Assembly (NCBI RefSeq): GCF_907164915.1
Contig: NC_061863.1
Location: forward strand, 22,769,710 to 22,833,709
Length of the DNA stretch: 64,000 nt
Source of the DNA: Impatiens glandulifera
Lineage: Eukaryota > Streptophyta > Magnoliopsida > Ericales > Balsaminaceae
Direction of reading: 5' to 3'
Part shown: positions 58,446 to 64,000 of the stretch, piece by piece
Position numbering within the stretch: the first letter of the stretch is position 1
How the letters are laid out: the number at the start of each line of letters is the position of its first letter
The notes under the pieces: generated by a model
The model's database searches: none
What the model saw: the letters and a program-made list of their open reading frames with translations, nothing else
Told to the model about the DNA's origin: nothing
Translations under genes and position numbers: made by a program

Positions 58446-59261
58446 AAAGATGTATGTAAAATATGAAGACGGATAGATCACAATAAAAACATATACACAA
58501 AATTGAGAAGATGTAGCCAAAATTATAAGGAACCATAGAAAATATAACTAGAAGAACATGCCACAAGAATAAGAAAATAAAGAGATAACTCACTAACAAG
58601 AAAAGCAACATATATGAGAATCATAAATAACGTAAATGTTTAGAAGACATGTAGTGACGCAAAAATATAGAGTTCTTTTTGTTATAAAGAGAAGAAAAAA
58701 AAAGTAATAATTGAATTAAATAAATATATATTAATTATTTTAAACAATTATCATTAAAAAATAAATAATTACTTTTTTCGGGTTTTTTTTCGGGTTTTTT
58801 TTCCTATTCCTTGCCTGAACCCGGGCAGTATATTTTAAGTTTTTTCTGATCCTGGTCAAAATGTGGAAACTCTCACCAATTGATTCAGTACGAATTGATT
58901 ATGGCAGAAAATTTCATATTGATATCCTCACTTAGAGTCATCGACTAAAATAAATTCAATTAGTATTAGTTCAATTTAATTATATTTGTTTTCTTTTTAG
59001 TAGAAATAATTAACTCAATTGTATCATTAGAATTTATTTTCTATAAGCTCAAAATATATATATATATAGTTAAATATATATATATATATAATTAAATAGG
59101 GCAAAAATATATATTTAAATATATATAGTTAAATATATATATAGTTAAATATATATATATATATATATTTAAATATATATTTAACTATATATATATATAT
59201 TTAACTATATATATATTTAACTATATATATATATATAGTTAACTATATATATATATATAGT

Positions 59262-59295
<34 letters not shown>

Positions 59296-59450
59296 ACTTT
59301 CTTTTCTTTACACTAAGATATTAAATTGTTTTATTTTTTGTTAAGGTTTATATTAATATAATTGTTTTTAATATTGTGGGCCATACAAATTTTGTTTTTA
59401 TTTGGCATCCTCGTTCTTTTTGGTGGCCCGGGTAATAGTAACACACCTAT
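58446..59450. other. AT-rich gene-free region with a (TA)n tract
   Basis: 59050-59295 is a long TA microsatellite broken by TTAAA/TTAAC. A pair of GGGTTTTTTTTC repeats lies at about 58780. No gene was seen. Confidence 0.65.
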
Positions 59451-60726
59451 TGTTACAACCGTAACATGCTGGCCTCGGTCCGGGCTTGATTGCGGATGGC
59501 CAGGACCGAGAGGTACCCAAAAAGAGTCGCGGGGGGGGGGGGGGGGGGGGGTGCGGCAGGGTACCGGAGATGAGAAGGTGATGAAACTAAAGCTGGTGTT
59601 CTGGCACTTGTGTGAAGCGCCAGGACCGAGGGGTGCCGAGAAGAGTGTCGTGGGCGTGCGGCACTGGCGCCAGAATGCTATGTAATCAATGTTGCTGTCG
59701 GACCGAAGGGTTGAGTACCAGGACCGAGAGATTGGTGTTAGCATGCGTTTGTCGTGGCACAAGTGTGGAATGCCAGGACCGAGAGAGGTGTTGGTAAAAT
59801 GTAGGTCGTGGGCCGGATTGCGGAAGGCCAGGACCGAGTGGAGGCCGAAGTGGGGTCGCGTGCGTGCGACCTAGGGCCGAAAGAATAACAACAGCCAGCG
59901 CATGGAGTGTGCGCGCAGCAGGTGGGAAAAGTGTGGAGAAGGTAGCATCAGACCGAGGGAAGGTCAGCCTTGCGGAAGCATCCGACCGAGGGGGAAAGCT
60001 GACCAAGTGTAAGCATCAGACCGAGGACCGAGGACTGAGGACCGAGGACTGAGGACCGAGTATTTCAGACATGGGCCGGATCATTGTGCATGGGTTAGGC
60101 CTCGATCATGGATCGGGCCTTTGGCTGGTTTTGGACCGGTACCCGATCCGACCCACTGGGCGACCGAAGAGAAGCGCCGCGCCAGGTCAAAGAAGGAATA
60201 AGTCTCAGCCACGACCGAGTATTTCGGGAGGGCTCGGTCAAGATCCTATTATTTCGGAAGGCCAAGTCTTGGATGACTTTTTCAGCAACGACTTGGCCAA
60301 GGGCTGCTGCTTTAGTCTCTAGGTTTCCCATTGTTGTATTCTTAGGGCTATAAATAGGTCATGAGCTGCACAAGACGTTTTGTTGGGATCCAGTTGGGTT
60401 TTGGTTGGATTTTTGGAGAGAAAAATATCCCCCACAAGTGAGAGTCATTTTGTGTGCAGCCTTGATAATTTATAGTCTCTTTGTAATCATTATTTGTGAG
60501 TGAATATAATTACAGAGTTGGGCATTTGCCCGTAATCTTGTGTGTGTTTATCTTTGCTGAATATTTGATTTATTATTGTGGGTCTGGGCAAGTTTTGTTG
60601 AGTTATTTGTTTATTTCTTTGTGAGAAGTGAACCTCGGAGTTGGCTGACTGTTTTGGTGCGCAAAACAGGCCGCACAAGGGCGAAAAACTTAGTAAAAAT
60701 TCCGCTGCATAATTGCCTTTGTGACA
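59451..60726 (+). repeat. 5' LTR of the TR-GAG-like element
   Basis: GC-rich first half with many GACCGAG motifs, a G run of about 20 at 59529, and a GACCGAGGACTGAG mini-repeat at about 60020-60060. TATAAATA at 60349-60356 is a likely promoter. The end TTTGTGACA is directly followed by the primer site. Confidence 0.9.
60349..60356 (+). promoter_or_regulatory. TATA box in the 5' LTR
   Basis: TATAAATAGG lies in the context GGGCTATAAATAGGTCATGA. The same sequence occurs in the 3' LTR at 63299-63306. Confidence 0.6.
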
Positions 60727-60728
60727 GG

Positions 60729-60740
60729 TGGTATCAGAGC
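60729..60740 (+). promoter_or_regulatory. Primer-binding site (tRNA-iMet)
   Basis: TGGTATCAGAGC lies two bases after the 5' LTR end and is the usual initiator tRNA site. Confidence 0.93.
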
Positions 60741-60766
60741 CCAAGTTGCTGGATATTTTTCAAGAG

Positions 60767-62383
60767 ATGGCCGAAAATCAACCAACCAGAAGTCGTGTTC
60801 TAGAGAGAGAACCAAGGGTGCGACACCTTGAAGACTTGGCTGGTGCCCCAACCCCCGGTGGAGAAGATTCTTTATCTATTTTCAGAACAGATTGCCTTAA
60901 TTCAGATTGGTTGTCCAGGCGGGATACTAGTGCTGAAGTTTTGGATTCTGTTGGAAAGAAGGTGTTTCTATGCGAGGAAGGCCTTGAATCTAAACGGGAA
61001 AAACTTGATAGAGAGATCAAGTTGTGGAAGATAGTTGCTGCTTCGAGATTGGAAACAGTAGGGTGTTCTTCAACATGGTTCAAGGTACGTGAACCAACAT
61101 TCTTTGGCGGTTTAAAGAGCTGCAAAGAAAGAGAAAATTTTCTGTGGGATCCTGGAACAGATTGCACAGAAGCGAAGGTCCTTATGGAGGAGCAGGGACT
61201 TAGAATCAACATGTGTCTTATGGGGGATGCAGACCTCTATTGGAGGGCTTGGTTATTTGAAGGTACTTGTTCAAACCATAAGAAGATGGGCTTGCGGGAA
61301 GTCCTCTTAGAAATTCTAAAGCGGGGATATGTTTGGTCCCAATATAAAGGCCGAGAGAAGGCCTTGAATTCCAAAGCAGCGCCGAGTAAAGGCAGGCAGA
61401 TTGTTAATGTCCAGGCGGGATATTGGCTGGGGCAGATCAGGTGTGTTTCTGTCCTCCTAGATGTTGGTGATATCATTCTAGGAAATATGTTTCTGGTCCA
61501 AGCAAAGGTGGAGGGGCAGACTTATTTTGAAGTGCTGCCTAGTGGAGAGTCGAGCTCTCTCTCCTTTATGGCAGAAACTTGCGATGCTCCAAGGAGAAAG
61601 AAGTCGAGATGTCTCATAAACATTCAGCCGGATGTAGGCCGAATGTGGGAAGAAGAGGCGGATGCGTCGGCTTTGATGGAGATGAGGGCCAACGGGGGCC
61701 AAGTGTCGGCCTATGTTAAAGGCCCGGCGCCTAAGAAGTCCAGACTCTTGAAGGATGCTAAAAAGGTAACCAAGGGGGACTTCACACATCAGCTGCGGGG
61801 GAAGTTGATGGCTTGTTCAGTATGTAAACTGGGCAAGACCGAGAAGAAGATGGAAGTGGGTCTGCTGCAGCGACCATCACATATTCCGGGGAGAATGGGC
61901 AGATGTCTCTCAAAGGGCTTCGTTCTCGAATTCCCAAGGGTAAGTGGGAAGATCTCTACTCCGTGTGTGGGTAGATCAGCCAAGTATACGGTCTCAATGG
62001 GGGTGCTAAAGGTGTTTCCAGCAGGGGAGACCGAGGAGTGTTTTCCTAGATACTTGGGTGCGGCGAAATTCCTGAATGCGAGCAGGAAGACCTCGGTCCC
62101 AGGAGTGGGCCGATCATACAAGTATACGGTCTTATTGGAATGGCTGAAGGGATTCTCGGCCGAGAAGACTATTGAAGGGTGTTTCATATACTTGGATGCG
62201 GAAATATTCCTGAATGCGAACAGGAAGACCTCTATCCAGGGTGCGGATAGATTTGCTGAGCACACGGTCCTGATGCGGATGCTAAAGGTGAGTTTGGCTA
62301 GGGGGACCGAGAAATTATATTCTATGTGTTTGGGTGAAGCGTGTTTGGGGACAACCCACAACGAGGACGTTGTGTTCTTCTAG
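60767..62383 (+). CDS. Gag-like polyprotein of the non-autonomous LTR element
   Basis: The 538-codon frame starts at ATG 60767 (MAENQPTRSRVLEREPRVR). An in-frame GTG at 60728 overlaps the primer site and is not used as the start. Residues about 100-175 resemble Gypsy-type gag (REPTFFGGLKSCKERENFLW, then GDADLYWRAW). Residues about 215-265 (QAGYWLGQIR, LLDVGDIILGNMFLVQAKV) recall the protease region of Gypsy pol, but no DTG/DSG catalytic motif is present. The last third is three in-frame repeats of about 54 residues, each with a (K/H)(Y/H)TV core, then LKxF/LKVS, a Cys, an LxA step and FLNA(S/N)RKTS. No zinc knuckle is complete. It ends only 11 bp before the 3' LTR. The function is unknown; packaging by a helper's particles is the simplest guess. 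Confidence 0.7.
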   Translation: MAENQPTRSRVLEREPRVRHLEDLAGAPTPGGEDSLSIFRTDCLNSDWLSRRDTSAEVLDSVGKKVFLCEEGLESKREKLDREIKLWKIVAASRLETVGCSSTWFKVREPTFFGGLKSCKERENFLWDPGTDCTEAKVLMEEQGLRINMCLMGDADLYWRAWLFEGTCSNHKKMGLREVLLEILKRGYVWSQYKGREKALNSKAAPSKGRQIVNVQAGYWLGQIRCVSVLLDVGDIILGNMFLVQAKVEGQTYFEVLPSGESSSLSFMAETCDAPRRKKSRCLINIQPDVGRMWEEEADASALMEMRANGGQVSAYVKGPAPKKSRLLKDAKKVTKGDFTHQLRGKLMACSVCKLGKTEKKMEVGLLQRPSHIPGRMGRCLSKGFVLEFPRVSGKISTPCVGRSAKYTVSMGVLKVFPAGETEECFPRYLGAAKFLNASRKTSVPGVGRSYKYTVLLEWLKGFSAEKTIEGCFIYLDAEIFLNANRKTSIQGADRFAEHTVLMRMLKVSLARGTEKLYSMCLGEACLGTTHNEDVVFF

Positions 62384-62394
62384 TGGGGGTGGTG

Positions 62395-63676
62395 TGTTAC
62401 AACCGTAACATGCTGGCCTCGGTCCGGGCTTGATTGCGGATGGCCAGGACCGAGAGGTACCCAAAAAGAGTCGCGGGGGGGGGGGGGGGCGGCAGGGTAC
62501 CGGAGATGAGAAGGCGATGAAACTAAAGCTGGTGTTCTGGCACTTGTGTGAAGCGCCAGGACCGAGGGGTGCCGAGAAGAGTGTCGTGGGCGTGCGGCAC
62601 TAGCGCCAGAATGCTATGTAATCAATGTTGCTGTCGGACCGAAGGGTTGAGTACCAGGACCGAGAGATTGGTGTTAGCATGCGTTTGTCGTGGCACAAGT
62701 GTGGAATGCCAGGACCGAGAGAGGTGTTGGCAAAATGTAGGTCGTGGGCCGGATTGCGGAAGGCCAGGACCGAGTGGAGGCCGAAGTGGGGTCGCGTGCG
62801 TGCGACCTAGGGCCGAAAGAATAACAACAGCCAGCGCATGGAGTGTGCGCGCAGCAGGTGGGAAAAGTGTGGAGAAGGTAGCATCAGACCAAGGGAAGGT
62901 CAGCCTTGCGGAAGCATCCGACCGAGGGGGAAAGCTGACCAAGTGTAAGCATCAGACCGAGGACCGAGGACTGAGGACCGAGGACTGAGGACCGAGGACT
63001 GAGGACCGAGTATTTCAGACATGGGCCGGATCATTGTGCATGGGTTAGGCCTCGATCATGGATCGGGCCTTTGGCTGGTTTTGGACCGGTACCCGATCCG
63101 ACCCACTGGGCGACCGAAGAGAAGCGCCGCGCCAGGTCAAAGAAGGAATAAGTCTCAGCCACGACCGAGTATTTCGGGAGGGCTCGGTCAAGATCCTATT
63201 ATTTCGGAAGGCCAAGTCTTGGATGACTTTTTCAGCAACGACTTGGCCAAGGGCTACTGCTTTAGTCTCTAGGTTTCCCATTGTTGTATTCTTAGGGCTA
63301 TAAATAGGTCATGAGCTGCACAAGACGTTTTGTTGGGATCCAGTTGGGTTTTGGTTGGATTTTTGGAGAGAAAAATATCCCCCACAAGTGAGAGTCATTT
63401 TTTGTGCAGCCTTGATAATTTATAGTCTCTTTGTAATCATTATTTGTGAGTGAATATAATTACAGAGTTGGGCATTTGCCCGTAATCTTGTGTGTGTTTA
63501 TCTTTGCTGAATATTTGATTTATTATTGTGGGTCTGGGCAAGTTTTGTTGAGTTATTTGTTTATTTCTTTGTGAGAAGTGAACCTCGGAGTTGGCTGACT
63601 ATTTTGGTGCGCAAAACAGGCCGCACAAGGGCGAAAAACTTAGTAAAAATTCCGCTGCATAATTGCCTTTGTGACA
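62395..63676 (+). repeat. 3' LTR of the TR-GAG-like element
   Basis: Preceded by a G-rich tract (TAGTGGGGGTGGTG), the probable plus-strand primer. It is almost identical to the 5' LTR, with a shorter G run (about 62476) and one extra GAGGACTGAGGACC repeat near 62990. Confidence 0.9.
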
Positions 63677-64000
63677 CCTACTATCTATGACACTGTATAT
63701 TTTTAAAAAAAGATCATAAAATTTAATAATTCACGTTTTGTACCCAAAAACAAATCATAAAATAAAATTATCAAAAACAAAACCTACATGTCACTTATTT
63801 TGGCATTTCTAAAATCAGTTATAACGTATACACATTTTGTGTCCTACCTTTCTTTTAATGCTTTCCATTTCCAACAAATATTTGTCATTACTTTTGTACT
63901 CGCTACTTTTCCTCAGCCTAGTATCCCAATTTTCTTGCAAAACCATTTGTATATTAATTTATCTTTATTTTATCATCTCATTTTAAATTAAGGTTGTGCT
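63677..64000. other. AT-rich flank, nothing recognised
   Basis: No gene or element terminus was seen apart from the adjacent LTR. The 67-codon frame at 63788 is hydrophobic and low in complexity, with no recognised domain. Confidence 0.5.

Larger units (their letters stand above)
59451..63676 (+). mobile_element. Young non-autonomous LTR retrotransposon with one ORF (TR-GAG-like)
   Basis: The two LTRs (59451-60726 and 62395-63676) start TGTTACAACCGTAACATGC and end TTTGTGACA. The flanks CCTAT (59446-59450) and CCTAC (63677-63681) match at four of five bases. The internal part is only 1,668 bp and is almost filled by one open frame with gag-like sequence. No integrase or reverse transcriptase is encoded, so mobility depends on another element. 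The LTRs differ by under ten substitutions by eye plus length changes in a G run and a short repeat, so the insertion is young. Confidence 0.9.

Noticed and set aside
59362..60353. Open frames repeated at 62548-63303
   Set aside because: They lie inside the two LTRs of the small element on both strands and only reflect their GC-rich composition.
59451..63676. Endogenous pararetrovirus or other viral insertion
   Set aside because: The LTRs, target-site flanks and tRNA-iMet primer site are those of an LTR retrotransposon. No movement-protein or viral coat motif was seen.

Overview
The window is plant nuclear DNA, almost certainly from an angiosperm with a repeat-rich genome. The evidence is plant-type Copia elements primed by initiator-Met tRNA, a plant LINE whose ORF1 has a DUF4283-like domain and a zinc knuckle, a complete CACTA (En/Spm) transposon, a Mutator-like MITE and one plant defensin-like gene. 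The extra ORF family inside the Copia elements recalls mis-annotated predicted proteins that I remember from Gesneriaceae genomes. That is memory only, so the order Lamiales is a weak inference.

Layout. 1-550: end of a Copia LTR. 551-2180: AT-rich DNA with three diverged direct repeats and the 3' tip of another LTR element. 2180-8513: a degenerate minus-strand LINE split by a solo LTR (4930-6103, TSD GAATA). 8519-22673: element A, a 14.2 kb Copia retrotransposon (TSD GGTAA) inserted at the LINE's 5' end; 22679-23280 is probably the rest of that 5' region. 23944-24283: the only host-type gene, a two-exon defensin-like gene, followed at once by a 966 bp MULE-type MITE (24318-25283, TSD ATTAATAATT). 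25284-27667: AT-rich, no genes.

27668-42146 is a nest of minus-strand Copia relatives: element E1 (3' LTR 27668-29494, internal part to 34710), element E2 (3' LTR 34711-35962, internal part to about 42150), and solo LTRs inside each (31373-33343, TSD GTAAA; 40098-42146, TSD GTAAC). 42152-45180 holds a possible Gypsy 5' junction and a Copia gag fused directly to an LTR end. A minisatellite of about 95 bp starts at about 45180. It is split by a solo LTR (45530-46986, TSD ATATA) and by a 10.8 kb CACTA element (47565-58356, TSD GTG) whose two genes read through with plausible splice sites. 59451-63676 is a very young non-autonomous LTR retrotransposon whose whole internal region is one open frame.

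How it works together. Most of the coding sequence belongs to mobile elements. The most unusual feature is the Copia lineage. Between RNase H and the 3' LTR it carries extra genes: three tandem paralogues (D1, D2, D3) in element A, each behind its own TATA box, with relatives in E1 and E2. The D3 promoter is conserved between A and E2 and contains an E2F-like palindrome. All Copia LTRs here share a block that can form two hairpins, with what look like compensatory changes. Element A, E1, E2 and the LINE are inactivated by stops and frameshifts. The CACTA element and the small LTR element look the most recently active.
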